From contig NZ_JNYY01000005.1 of NCBI RefSeq assembly GCF_000716785.1, positions 248,001 to 312,000 of the forward strand: a DNA stretch of 64,000 bases, written 5' to 3'. Origin of the DNA: Amycolatopsis vancoresmycina (lineage in GTDB: Bacteria; Actinomycetota; Actinomycetes; Mycobacteriales; Pseudonocardiaceae). The translations under genes and the position numbers were made by a program. Below, one piece after another: positions 24,240-33,064 of this stretch. Numbering within the stretch: the stretch's first letter is position 1; each line of letters starts with the position of its first letter. The notes beneath the pieces are model-generated. The model searched no databases, was not told the DNA's origin, and worked only from the letters and a program-made list of their open reading frames with translations.

Positions 24240-24998
24240 ATGACCGGACCGCGGAGACGGCCGATCCTGTGGGCCGCCGGCGCGCTCGCCGCGGCGGCCG
24301 CGGTGCTCGCCGTCGTGCTGACCGCCGGCGGCGGGGTGCCCGGCGCCACGGCCGCGGCCCCGGGGCCGACCACCATCGGCGCCGAGTGGCGCTCGTTCCG
24401 CGCCGACGTCACCGGGATCCGCCCCGGCCCCGACGAGCGCAGCCTGTTCGTGCAGGTCGCGCTGCCCGGCAAGGACCCCGGCTGCGTCCGCGAGCCGCGG
24501 ATCGAGCAGCTCGTGGAGGCGAAGACCGACATCCGCGCCGACGTCGTCTACTCGACCCGGCCCGCGGCGGGCGGCTGCCAGGACAAGGTCCCCGCGGAGC
24601 TGCGGTTGACGACGTCGGCCCCGGTCGCGGACCGGACGGTGATCCTCAACTCCGACACCGGCAACGCCTGGCACAAGCTCGGCGCCGGCTGGGGCCACTG
24701 CGACCGCCAGGGCACCTGCGCCCCGCCCGCCGACCACTGCGACCCGGCGTGGATCGGCGCGGCGGTGTCGGCCGCGGGCGCCGAAAGCGCGGGCACCACC
24801 CGCGCCTGCGACCCGGCCTGGCTGCTCGTCGACCTGCTGGTGCGCCAGACCGAGCCGCCGTCGCGCACCGCGTTCCGCTGGAGCGATTCGGGGTGGACGT
24901 CGTTCGCGCAGACCCGGGCCGCCGGCTGCACGGACATCCTGGCGGCCGACCGGAAGTTCCCGGTCGCGCTCTGCAAGACGCTGCCCGCGCCCGCCTAG
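24240..24998 (+). CDS. membrane-anchored extracytoplasmic protein, family not recognised
   Basis: A 252-residue protein with a basic N-terminus (MTGPRRRP), a signal anchor or signal peptide at about residues 8-30 (ILWAAGALAAAAAVLAVVLT) and a secreted domain of about 220 residues. The exported part has nine or so cysteines (GCVREP, GGCQDK, GHCDRQGTC, DHCDP, RACDP, GCTD, LCK), suggesting several disulphides, plus the segments WRSFRADVTGIRPGPDERSL and TVILNSDTGNAWHKLG. No enzymatic motif is seen. ATG 24240 is chosen; GTG at 24222 or 24234 is possible. It converges with the next gene. Confidence 0.7.
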   Translation: MTGPRRRPILWAAGALAAAAAVLAVVLTAGGGVPGATAAAPGPTTIGAEWRSFRADVTGIRPGPDERSLFVQVALPGKDPGCVREPRIEQLVEAKTDIRADVVYSTRPAAGGCQDKVPAELRLTTSAPVADRTVILNSDTGNAWHKLGAGWGHCDRQGTCAPPADHCDPAWIGAAVSAAGAESAGTTRACDPAWLLVDLLVRQTEPPSRTAFRWSDSGWTSFAQTRAAGCTDILAADRKFPVALCKTLPAPA

Positions 24999-25717
24999 CG
25001 CAGCTTCTTGACGATCTCCGCGCCGACGGCCCGCACGGCGGCGTCGGTTTCCTCCTGCGGCATCGGCGAGTTCGAGAAGAACCCCTTGTCCCAGCCGGAC
25101 ACTTCGAGGACGACGACCGTCGTGCCCTTCAGGACGTGCAGTTCGGATCCGCTGAACGCGCTGTCGTTGGCCAGCCGGACCAGGACCGCCTTGTCGCCGA
25201 TGCCGCGCACGTCCGTCGGCGGGATCACCGGCGCCTTCGGCGTGAACAGGTCGTTCGCCTGCTCGCGCGCGCTGTCGCCGGAGTACCGGGTGATCTGGAC
25301 GTGCATGGTGGCGTCGCGGACGTTCTCGTCCGGCCCCGGCTTCCAGCTGCAGCCCTGCTGCTTGACGCCCGGCAGGTCCTGGGCGCCCTGGCCGGCCAGG
25401 ACGAAGCTCGGGAAGCCCGCCTTCTCCAGCACCGGCGCCGGGACCTGGCACTCGGCGGGCACCGGCGACGACGACGGCGCCGCGCCGGTGCTCGCGAAGT
25501 AGTCGCTCGCGAAGATGCCGAGCGGGATGCCCGCGCCGAGCAGCACGACGACGCCGCCGATGATGCCGAGGACCAGTCCGGTCCGCTTCTTCTTCGGCGG
25601 CGGCACCGGCGCGCCGTACCCGGCCGGCGGGTAGCCCGGCTGGGGCGGGTACCCGGGCGGCTGCTGCGGATAGCCCGGGTACCCCTGCTGACCACGGCCG
25701 TACGGCGGTTGCTGCAT
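24995..25717 (-). CDS. DUF3558-like membrane-anchored protein with Pro/Gly/Tyr-rich N-terminus
   Basis: A 240-residue protein. The N-terminal 40 residues are cytosolic and low-complexity (QQGYPGYPQQPPGYPPQPGY), followed by KKKR and one membrane segment (GLVLGIIGGVVVLLGAGIPLG). The extracytoplasmic domain of about 160 residues has a Cys pair (AECQVP and QQGCSW) and the pattern DVRGIGDKAVLVRLANDSAF, resembling DUF3558-type extracytoplasmic proteins. The start ATG 25717 has GAGGGAGGG upstream. Function unknown; it probably has an envelope role. Confidence 0.7.
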   Translation of the reverse strand: MQQPPYGRGQQGYPGYPQQPPGYPPQPGYPPAGYGAPVPPPKKKRTGLVLGIIGGVVVLLGAGIPLGIFASDYFASTGAAPSSSPVPAECQVPAPVLEKAGFPSFVLAGQGAQDLPGVKQQGCSWKPGPDENVRDATMHVQITRYSGDSAREQANDLFTPKAPVIPPTDVRGIGDKAVLVRLANDSAFSGSELHVLKGTTVVVLEVSGWDKGFFSNSPMPQEETDAAVRAVGAEIVKKLR

Positions 25718-25747
25718 CGAGCCCTCCCTCTCGAAGCGAAGCGCGGG

Positions 25748-27296
25748 TCAGTGCGCGAAGTGGCGCGTCCCCGTCAGGTACATCGTGACGCCCGCCTTCT
25801 CCGCGGCCGCGATGACCTCGGCGTCGCGGACCGAGCCGCCCGGCTGCACGATCGCGCGAACACCCGCCTCGACCAGCACCTCCAGGCCGTCCGGGAAGGG
25901 GAAGAACGCGTCCGACGCGCCGACCGAGCCCTTCGCCCGGTCACCCGCCCGCGCGACCGCGAGCCGCGACGAGTCGACCCGGTTGACCTGGCCCATGCCG
26001 ACACCGACGGTTGCGCCGTCCGCGGCCAGCAGGATCGCGTTGGACTTGACCGCGCGCAGCGAGCGCCACGCGAACTCGAGGTCGCGCAGGGTCTGCTCGT
26101 CCGCCGGGGTGCCGGTGGCCAGCGTCCACGCCGCCGGGTCGTCGCCGGGTGCGTCGATCGCGTCGGCGGTCTGCAGCAGGACGCCGCCGGAGATCGGGCG
26201 CAACTCGACCGGGAACGCCGGGGCCGCGGGCAGCTTCAGCAGCCGGATGTTCTTTTTGCGCTGCAGGATTTCCAGGGCTTCGGCGTCGAAGTCCGGGGCC
26301 AGCACGACCTCGGTGAAGACCTCGGCGATCTGCTCGGCGGCCTCGCGGCTGACCGGCCGGTTCGTCGCGATGACGCCGCCGTAGGCCGAAACCGGGTCGC
26401 ACGCGTGGGCCTTGCGGTGGGCCTCCGCGATGTCGGTGCCGACCGCGATGCCGCACGGGTTGGCGTGCTTGATGATCGCGACGGCGGGCGCGTCGAAGTC
26501 GAACGCGGCCCGGCGGGCGGCGTCGGTGTCGACGTAGTTGTTGTAGGACATGGCCTTGCCGTGCAGCTGCTCGGCGTGCGCCAGGCCCGGGTTCTGGCTC
26601 TTGTAGAGCGCGGCCTTCTGGTGCGGGTTCTCGCCGTAGCGCAGGACGTCGGCGCGTTCCCAGGTGGCGCCGAGGAAGTCCGGGAAGCCGGCGTCGTCCG
26701 CGGGCGCATACGCGCTGGCGAACCACGACGCGACGGCCGTGTCGTACGCCGCCGTGTGCGCGTACGCCCGGGCCGCGAGGCGCTTGCGGTCCTCGAACTC
26801 GAACCCGCCGTCGGCGACGCGCTCGAGCACCCAGCCGTAGCTCGCCGGGTCGACGACGACCGCGACGCTGCCGTGGTTCTTCGCCGCCGCGCGGACCATG
26901 GCCGGGCCGCCGATGTCGATGTTCTCGACGCAGTCCTCCGGGCTCGCGCCGGACGCGACGGTCTGCGCGAACGGGTACAGGTTCACCACCAGCAGGTCGA
27001 ACGCCGCGATGTCCAGCTGGCGCAGCTGCTCGACGTGGTCGGGGTTGCCCTGGTCGGCCAGCAGGCCGGCGTGCACGTTCGGGTGCAGCGTCTTCACGCG
27101 GCCGTCCAGCGACTCCGGGAAGCCGGTGACCTGCTCGACCGGCGTGACCGGGACGCCGGCGTCGGCGATCGCCTTCGCCGTCCCGCCGGTGGAGACGATC
27201 TCGACGCCGGCCGCGTGCAGGCCGGTCGCGAGGTCCAGGAGGCCCGCCTTGTCCGAGACGCCGATCAGCGCCCGGCGGACCGGGCGCCGTCCCAGG

Positions 27297-27307
<11 letters not shown>
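25748..27307 (-). CDS. purH: bifunctional AICAR formyltransferase/IMP cyclohydrolase
   Basis: A 519-residue PurH of normal length. It performs the last two steps to IMP: AICAR formylation with 10-formyl-THF, then cyclisation. The N-terminal MGS-like cyclohydrolase domain reads ALIGVSDKAGLLDLATGLHA and later KTLHPNVHAGLLAD. The transformylase domain includes KAMSYNNYVDTDAARRAAFD, IIKHANPCGIAVG and AILLAADGATVGVGMGQVNR. The GTG start overlaps the purN stop by 11 bases, so the two are coupled. The product feeds guaA/guaB-dependent GMP synthesis. Confidence 0.97.
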
Positions 27308-27914
<607 letters not shown>

Positions 27915-27991
27915 CCGTTGAGACAGAGCGGGCTCCTTGCCGCGGGCGGTGCGCAGCCGGGCGCACGGCGCTTCACCAGGACACGTAAACC

Positions 27992-29422
27992 CTAACGGTC
28001 GCCCTCGTCCGGCTCGACGTCGCCGCAGGTCTCGGTGCCTCCGGTCACAGCGTCACCGGGTTCGGCCGGTTCCTCGAGGCCCAGCTCGGCGTCGGCTTCG
28101 GCGTCGAATTCGGCGTCCTCGGCCGAAATCTCCTCGTCCTCTTCGGACGCTTCGAGTCCTTCAGCCGCTTCGAGTTCCTCGACGGCTTCGGACGCTTCTT
28201 CGGCGTCGACCTCGTCGGCGTCCTGGAACGCTTCGTTGTCTTCGAGCGCTTCGGGCGGCGGCGCGGGCGGCTCGTGCTCACCCGCGAAGAACGCGACGAA
28301 CGAACCCGGGACGACGATCCAGCAGAACGCGACCACCGAAGCCACGCCGACCGGGACGCTCACCGGGTCGAACGGGCCGTCGCCGAGCCGTCCGCCGGAC
28401 AGCGTGCCCAGCACGACGCAGCCGAGCGCGACGACGGCACCGGCGATCGCGACCGCGCGGATGCGCTGCGCGGGATCGGCGTCGGCCTTGCGCAGCGTCC
28501 AGCCGGCCAGCGCACCGGCCGCCGCGGGCAGCACCAGCAGCGCCGGCCACCAGCCGGCGTGGTGCTCGGGCAGGCCGCCGAGCAGCGGGACGCCGGGCAC
28601 GGCGCCCCCGCGGTAGGCGAACACGCCGACGTCCAGGCCGCCGATCGAGAACCCGGGCCCGGTGACGAACGACAGCGCGGCGGCGACGGCGTTCGGCAGG
28701 TAAAGCACCGAAAGCAGGAAGAGCCCGAAGCTGGTGCCGAAACCGGGCTCGTAGACGTCGGACACCGTCTTCCACGACACCGCGGTCGCGACGGTGAACA
28801 CGGCCGCACCGCAGGCCACCAGCACGGCCAGGCCCAGCGCGCCGGTCCGCAGACCCCGCAGCGCCAGTGGGTCGAGGCGCTCCTCCACGACGTCCGGCAG
28901 CCCGCACGCCCGGGTGATCCCGGCGCATGACGCCGCCGCGGCCAGCAGGCCGGGCACGACGAAGGCGGTCACCGGGTTCGCCGTCACCGGCGAGCCCTGG
29001 GCGCAGAGGGCGACGACCAGCCCGAACACCGCGTGCGCGCCGGTGATCGTGACCAGGACCGGCAGCGCTTCGCGGAAGGACCGGCAGCCGAGGCGGCGGG
29101 CGGCGCCGGACGCCGTCCGCGCGGCCAGCGCGACCACGCCCAGCGTCGGCAGCAGCGGCAGCATCCCGAGTGGGTGACCCCCGATGGCGAGGCGCACCTG
29201 GTGCGCGGCGAGCCAGCCGGGCGCGGCGGCCAGCAGCACACCGGTGTCGGAGAAGACGGCGCGGCCGGCGGTGAGCGCGATCAGGGCGAGCCCGGCCGCG
29301 ACCGCGGTGTAGCCGGTGACCAGCGGACCGAGGGCGGCGGCGAGCAACACCCGCACCCGCGCGGGCCGGGTGGGTGCGGGGTCGCTCACCGGCTCCTCGG
29401 GCGAGTCGGTGAGCAGGTCCAT
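27992..29422 (-). CDS. DUF6350 (PerM-like) polytopic membrane protein
   Basis: A 476-residue membrane protein with about nine to ten hydrophobic segments between residues 25 and 390 (GPLVTGYTAVAAGLALIALT, then LLAAAPGWLAAHQVRLAIGG). An Asp/Glu-rich cytosolic tail of about 80 residues (EEASEAVEELEAAEGLEASE) follows. The position between DUF5336 and purN matches Rv0955 (PerM) of M. tuberculosis, which supports cell division by stabilising FtsB; the function here is inferred from synteny and family. ATG 29422 is chosen, with GTG 29431 three codons upstream. The very acidic tail may be specific to this lineage. Confidence 0.8.
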   Translation of the reverse strand: MDLLTDSPEEPVSDPAPTRPARVRVLLAAALGPLVTGYTAVAAGLALIALTAGRAVFSDTGVLLAAAPGWLAAHQVRLAIGGHPLGMLPLLPTLGVVALAARTASGAARRLGCRSFREALPVLVTITGAHAVFGLVVALCAQGSPVTANPVTAFVVPGLLAAAASCAGITRACGLPDVVEERLDPLALRGLRTGALGLAVLVACGAAVFTVATAVSWKTVSDVYEPGFGTSFGLFLLSVLYLPNAVAAALSFVTGPGFSIGGLDVGVFAYRGGAVPGVPLLGGLPEHHAGWWPALLVLPAAAGALAGWTLRKADADPAQRIRAVAIAGAVVALGCVVLGTLSGGRLGDGPFDPVSVPVGVASVVAFCWIVVPGSFVAFFAGEHEPPAPPPEALEDNEAFQDADEVDAEEASEAVEELEAAEGLEASEEDEEISAEDAEFDAEADAELGLEEPAEPGDAVTGGTETCGDVEPDEGDR

Positions 29423-29575
29423 GCTGCGCACCCTGACATCCGGGCTGCTCCGTACGGGTGAGGCACGCCGCTGGCGGGGTGGGTGACGAACCCAACCCCA
29501 CCCGTACGGGTAACCCCCGGACGCAGAACACCCGCTTTGACACGGAGGGTCACAGCGGGTGTCGGCGACGGAACG

Positions 29576-30355
29576 TCAGCTGGACTTGCCGAAGCCACCG
29601 GGCGGAGTGCCCGGGTTGTCCGGCGGCGGCTGCTGGAAGAACTGGCCCTGCTGCGGCGCGTACGTCGTGGCCTGCTGGCCCGGCGGCGGCGTGGTCGACG
29701 GCGGGTTCGGCGAACCGTACTGGCCCGGCTGCGAGAAGGGCGCCGACGGCTCACCGGTGGCGGCGACCGGCCCCGGCCCGTGGCCCGGCTGCCCGAACTG
29801 CTGGCCGGGCTGGCCGTACTGCTGCTGGCCGGACTGGCCCGGCTGGCCGTACTGGCCGCCGTAGGACGGCGCGGCCGGCTTCGGCGACGGCGGCTTGATC
29901 ACGTCGTGCTCGATCAGCAGCGCGCCGACCGCGACGATCATCTGCAGGATGCCGAGGATCAGGATGACGGTGACGATGCCCGGGGTGGTGGGCAGCGCGA
30001 CCAGCGCGTCGAGGGCACCGAGCGCGCCGAGGACGCTGAACAGCGCCGCGAACGGCAGCGTCTTCGGGCCCTTCGGCAGCACGTGCAGCCCGGCGAGCAG
30101 ACCGGCGCCCAGCAGGAACGTCGTCGCGAGGCCGACGTCGGCGTTGTCCGAGAAGCCGAGGAAGTACTGCACGAGGCCGAAGACGGCGACGACCAGGGCG
30201 AGCAGCACCGGCAGGTTCTGCGGCAGGCCCGCGGCGCCGGCCGGTGCCTGGTGCGAGTGCGGCTGCTGCGCGGGGAAGCCGCTGGACGGCGGTCCGGGGG
30301 GCTGCTGGCCGCCACCCTGCTGGGGGTAGCCAGGCCCACCGCTGGGGAAGGTCAT
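29576..30355 (-). CDS. DUF5336 family membrane protein (34 kDa antigen-like)
   Basis: A 259-residue protein with a Pro/Gly/Gln-rich N-terminus, four membrane segments between about residues 48 and 150 (LPVLLALVVAVFGLVQYFLG, FLLGAGLLAGLHVLP, ALFSVLGALGALDALVALP, IVTVILILGILQMIVAVGAL) and a long C-terminal Q/G/P-rich tail with QYGQPGQ-type repeats. This is the layout of the mycobacterial 34 kDa antigenic protein (Rv0954), also next to sucCD. ATG 30355 has AGGAG eight bases upstream. Function unknown; it probably has an envelope or growth role. Confidence 0.8.
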   Translation of the reverse strand: MTFPSGGPGYPQQGGGQQPPGPPSSGFPAQQPHSHQAPAGAAGLPQNLPVLLALVVAVFGLVQYFLGFSDNADVGLATTFLLGAGLLAGLHVLPKGPKTLPFAALFSVLGALGALDALVALPTTPGIVTVILILGILQMIVAVGALLIEHDVIKPPSPKPAAPSYGGQYGQPGQSGQQQYGQPGQQFGQPGHGPGPVAATGEPSAPFSQPGQYGSPNPPSTTPPPGQQATTYAPQQGQFFQQPPPDNPGTPPGGFGKSS

Positions 30356-30510
30356 CGGATGCACTCCTGTCGGTTCACCGGCCCTGGCGGGCGCGCGGGC
30401 GCCCGGGGAAAGACGAGGCGGCTTGTGTGCGCAGAACGCTAGCGCACTCGAAGGCCGTCAGCCCACCAGACGCATGAATCCCTCGCGCGGTTTCATCCGG
30501 GAACGAGGAA

Positions 30511-30539
30511 AGGCCGGGCACTCGTCGAGTGCCCGGCCT
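30511..30539 (-). terminator. intrinsic terminator of the sucCD operon
   Basis: Two 14-base arms, AGGCCGGGCACTCG (30511-30524) and CGAGTGCCCGGCCT (30526-30539), are perfectly complementary around a single central base. Read on the minus strand the stem is followed by TTTCC, 22 bp after the sucD stop. Confidence 0.85.
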
Positions 30540-30561
30540 CACCAGGAGTTACTTCTCGGAA

Positions 30562-31452
30562 TCAGCCGAGGTTGTTGTACAGCTCACGCGCCAGGACGGC
30601 GGTCTCGCTCGGGGTCTTGCCGACCTTGACGCCGGCGGCCTCGAGGGCCTCCTTCTTGGCGGCGGCCGTGCCGGAGGAGCCCGACACGATGGCGCCCGCG
30701 TGGCCCATGGTCTTGCCCTCGGGCGCGGTGAAGCCCGCGACGTAACCGACGACCGGCTTCGTCACGTTCTCCTTGATGTAGGCCGCGGCGCGCTCTTCGG
30801 CGTCGCCGCCGATCTCGCCGATCATCACGATGACCTTGGTCTCGGGGTCGGCCTCGAACGCCTCGAGGGCGTCGATGTGCGTGGTGCCGATGATCGGGTC
30901 ACCGCCGATGCCGACCGCGGTCGAGAAGCCGATGTCCCGCAGCTCGTACATCATCTGGTAGGTCAGCGTGCCCGACTTCGACACGAGGCCGATCTCGCCG
31001 GCCTTGGTGATGTCGGCCGGGATGATGCCGGCGTTCGACTTGCCCGGGCTGATCACGCCGGGGCAGTTCGGGCCGATGATCCGGGTCTTGTTGCCCTTCG
31101 CGACCGCGTGCGCCCAGAAGTAGGCCGAGTCGTGCACCGGGATGCCCTCGGTGATGACCACGGCGAGCGGGATCTCGGCGTCGATGGCCTCGACGACCGC
31201 GTCCTTGGCGAACTTCGGCGGCACGAAGATGACCGAGACGTCGGCGCCGGTCTCCTTGATGGCCTCCTCGACCGTGCCGAACACGGTGAGGTCCTTGCCC
31301 TCGATGGTGACGGTCTGGCCGGCCTTGCGGGCGTTGACGCCGCCCACGATGTTCGTGCCCGACTTCAGCATCTTGGTCGCGTGCTTCATGCCCTCGGAGC
31401 CGGTGAGCCCCTGGACGATGACCTTGCTGTTCTCGTTGAGGAAGATCGACAT
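30562..31452 (-). CDS. sucD: succinyl-CoA synthetase alpha subunit
   Basis: A 296-residue SucD. With SucC it makes succinate and a nucleoside triphosphate from succinyl-CoA in the TCA cycle. The N-terminal CoA-binding region begins SIFLNENSKVIVQGLTGSEG. The phosphohistidine segment reads GKTMGHAGAIVSGSSGTAAA, and IGPNCPGVISPGKSNAGIIP is present. ATG 31452 lies one base after the sucC stop, so the two are tightly coupled; a GTG nine bases upstream is also in frame. Confidence 0.97.
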   Translation of the reverse strand: MSIFLNENSKVIVQGLTGSEGMKHATKMLKSGTNIVGGVNARKAGQTVTIEGKDLTVFGTVEEAIKETGADVSVIFVPPKFAKDAVVEAIDAEIPLAVVITEGIPVHDSAYFWAHAVAKGNKTRIIGPNCPGVISPGKSNAGIIPADITKAGEIGLVSKSGTLTYQMMYELRDIGFSTAVGIGGDPIIGTTHIDALEAFEADPETKVIVMIGEIGGDAEERAAAYIKENVTKPVVGYVAGFTAPEGKTMGHAGAIVSGSSGTAAAKKEALEAAGVKVGKTPSETAVLARELYNNLG

Positions 31453-31453
31453 C

Positions 31454-32623
31454 TCACGCACCTGCCGCGGCGAGCTCGGCAGCCTTGTCGGCCGCGTTGT
31501 CCATTGTGTCCACCACGGTGACCAGCGGGTGGTTCGCGTCGGCCAGGATCTTGCGACCCTCCACGACGTTGTTGCCGTCCAGGCGGACGACCAGCGGCTT
31601 GGTGGCCTCGTCGCCCAGGATCTTCAGGGCCTCGACGATGCCGTTCGCCACCGCGTCGCAGGCGGTGATGCCGCCGAAGACGTTGACGAAGACGCTCTTC
31701 ACGTCGGTGTCGTTGAGGATGACGTCCAGGCCGGCCGCCATGACCTCGGCCGACGCGCCGCCGCCGATGTCGAGGAAGTTGGCCGGCTTCACGCCGCCGT
31801 GCTTCTCGCCCGCGTAGGCCACGACGTCCAAAGTGGACATGACCAGGCCGGCGCCGTTGCCGATGATGCCGACCTCGCCGTCGAGCTTGACATAGTTGAG
31901 GTCCTTGGCCTTGGCCTTGGCTTCGAGGGGGTTCTCGGCGTCCTTGTCCACCAGGGCTTCGTGGCCCGGCTGGCGGAAGGAGGCGTTCTCGTCGAGGGTG
32001 ACCTTGCCGTCGAGGGCGATGATCTTGTCCTGCGGGTCGCGGACCAGCGGGTTGACCTCGACCAGGGTGGCGTCCTCGGAGACGAAGGTCTCCCAGAGCT
32101 TCACGACGACGTCGGCGGCCTCGTCGATGATCTCGGCCGGGAAGTTGCCGGCCTTCAGGATCTCGAGCGCCTTCGCCTTGTCCACGCCGGCGATCGCGTC
32201 GACGGGGATCTTGGCGAGCGCTTCGGGGCGCTCGACCGCGAGCTGCTCGATCTCCATGCCGCCTTCGGACGAGGCCATCGCCAGGAAGGTGCGGTTCGCC
32301 CGGTCCAGCAGGAAGGAGAAGTAGTACTCGGACGCGATGTCCGAGGCTTCCGCCACGAGCACGCGGCGCGTGATGTGGCCCTTGATGTCGAGGCCGAGGA
32401 TGGCTTCCGCCTTCTCCTTCGCCTCGTCCGGCGTCTGGGCCAGCTTGACGCCGCCCGCCTTGCCACGCCCGCCGACCTTCACCTGCGCCTTGACGACGAC
32501 CTGGGTGCCGATCTGCTCCGCGGCGGTCTTGGCTTCTTCGGGGTTGCTAGCCACGGCCCCCGGCAGAACCGGTACTCCGTGGGCGGCGAAGAGATCCCTC
32601 GCCTGGTACTCGTAGAGGTCCAC
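31454..32623 (-). CDS. sucC: succinyl-CoA synthetase beta subunit
   Basis: A 389-residue ATP-grasp subunit beginning VDLYEYQARDLFAAHGVPVL. It has the nucleotide-binding VVVKAQVKVGGRGKAGGVKL, the SVFVNVFGGITACDAVANGI loop at the subunit interface, and NFLDIGGGASAEVM. GTG 32623 is preceded by GGAG. It is first in the sucC-sucD unit and follows a short B12-binding-like gene and a large membrane protein on the same strand. Confidence 0.97.
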   Translation of the reverse strand: MDLYEYQARDLFAAHGVPVLPGAVASNPEEAKTAAEQIGTQVVVKAQVKVGGRGKAGGVKLAQTPDEAKEKAEAILGLDIKGHITRRVLVAEASDIASEYYFSFLLDRANRTFLAMASSEGGMEIEQLAVERPEALAKIPVDAIAGVDKAKALEILKAGNFPAEIIDEAADVVVKLWETFVSEDATLVEVNPLVRDPQDKIIALDGKVTLDENASFRQPGHEALVDKDAENPLEAKAKAKDLNYVKLDGEVGIIGNGAGLVMSTLDVVAYAGEKHGGVKPANFLDIGGGASAEVMAAGLDVILNDTDVKSVFVNVFGGITACDAVANGIVEALKILGDEATKPLVVRLDGNNVVEGRKILADANHPLVTVVDTMDNAADKAAELAAAGA

Positions 32624-32740
32624 TACTCCAGTCTCCTGACGACACGCCACTGTGGTGGTCCGTTGCCGGACCGCGCTGTCGGACCTGTCGAGGTTAGCGA
32701 CCTGCGCAGACGCAGGGGACTCCGCACCTGGTGAAGTCGG

Positions 32741-33064
32741 TCACCGTGCGCGGTCAGACGGTGCTCCAGTGGTGTGAGACCGCCCACCGGAGAGGGATTC
32801 CAGCGTTTTCGCGGCGGTCTCGGCGGTGAAGAGGACGACGTCCCCGAGCGCGGCTTCGAGGCCCTCGGGCGGCGCGGCGCCGAGCACGCCGACCGCGTCC
32901 GGGTCCTCCTGTTCGGCGGTGCGGAGGATCTGCTCGGCGGTGTCCAGTGGGCCGGCGTGGACGACCTCGGCGCCGTCGTCGCGCAGCCGCCGCGCCCAGG
33001 CGACGGCGGCCGGGTCGGGCCGCGCGAACTCGACGAGCAGCACCCGGGGCCGGTCACGCCCCAC
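32741..33064 (-). CDS. cobalamin-binding-domain-like small protein lacking the His ligand
   Basis: A 107-residue Rossmann-like protein whose sequence runs like the C-terminal B12 domain of methylmalonyl-CoA mutase: RPRVLLVEFARPDPAAVAWA, then RLRDDGAEVVHAGPLDTAEQ and DPDAVGVLGAAPP. The canonical D-x-H-x-x-G motif that supplies the cobalt-coordinating histidine is replaced by RPDPAAV. Cobalamin binding in the base-off/His-on mode is therefore unlikely, and the protein may be a decoy or regulatory fold. GTG 33064 overlaps the end of the upstream membrane-protein gene by 11 bp. The gene precedes sucC. Confidence 0.7.
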   Translation of the reverse strand: MGRDRPRVLLVEFARPDPAAVAWARRLRDDGAEVVHAGPLDTAEQILRTAEQEDPDAVGVLGAAPPEGLEAALGDVVLFTAETAAKTLESLSGGRSHTTGAPSDRAR

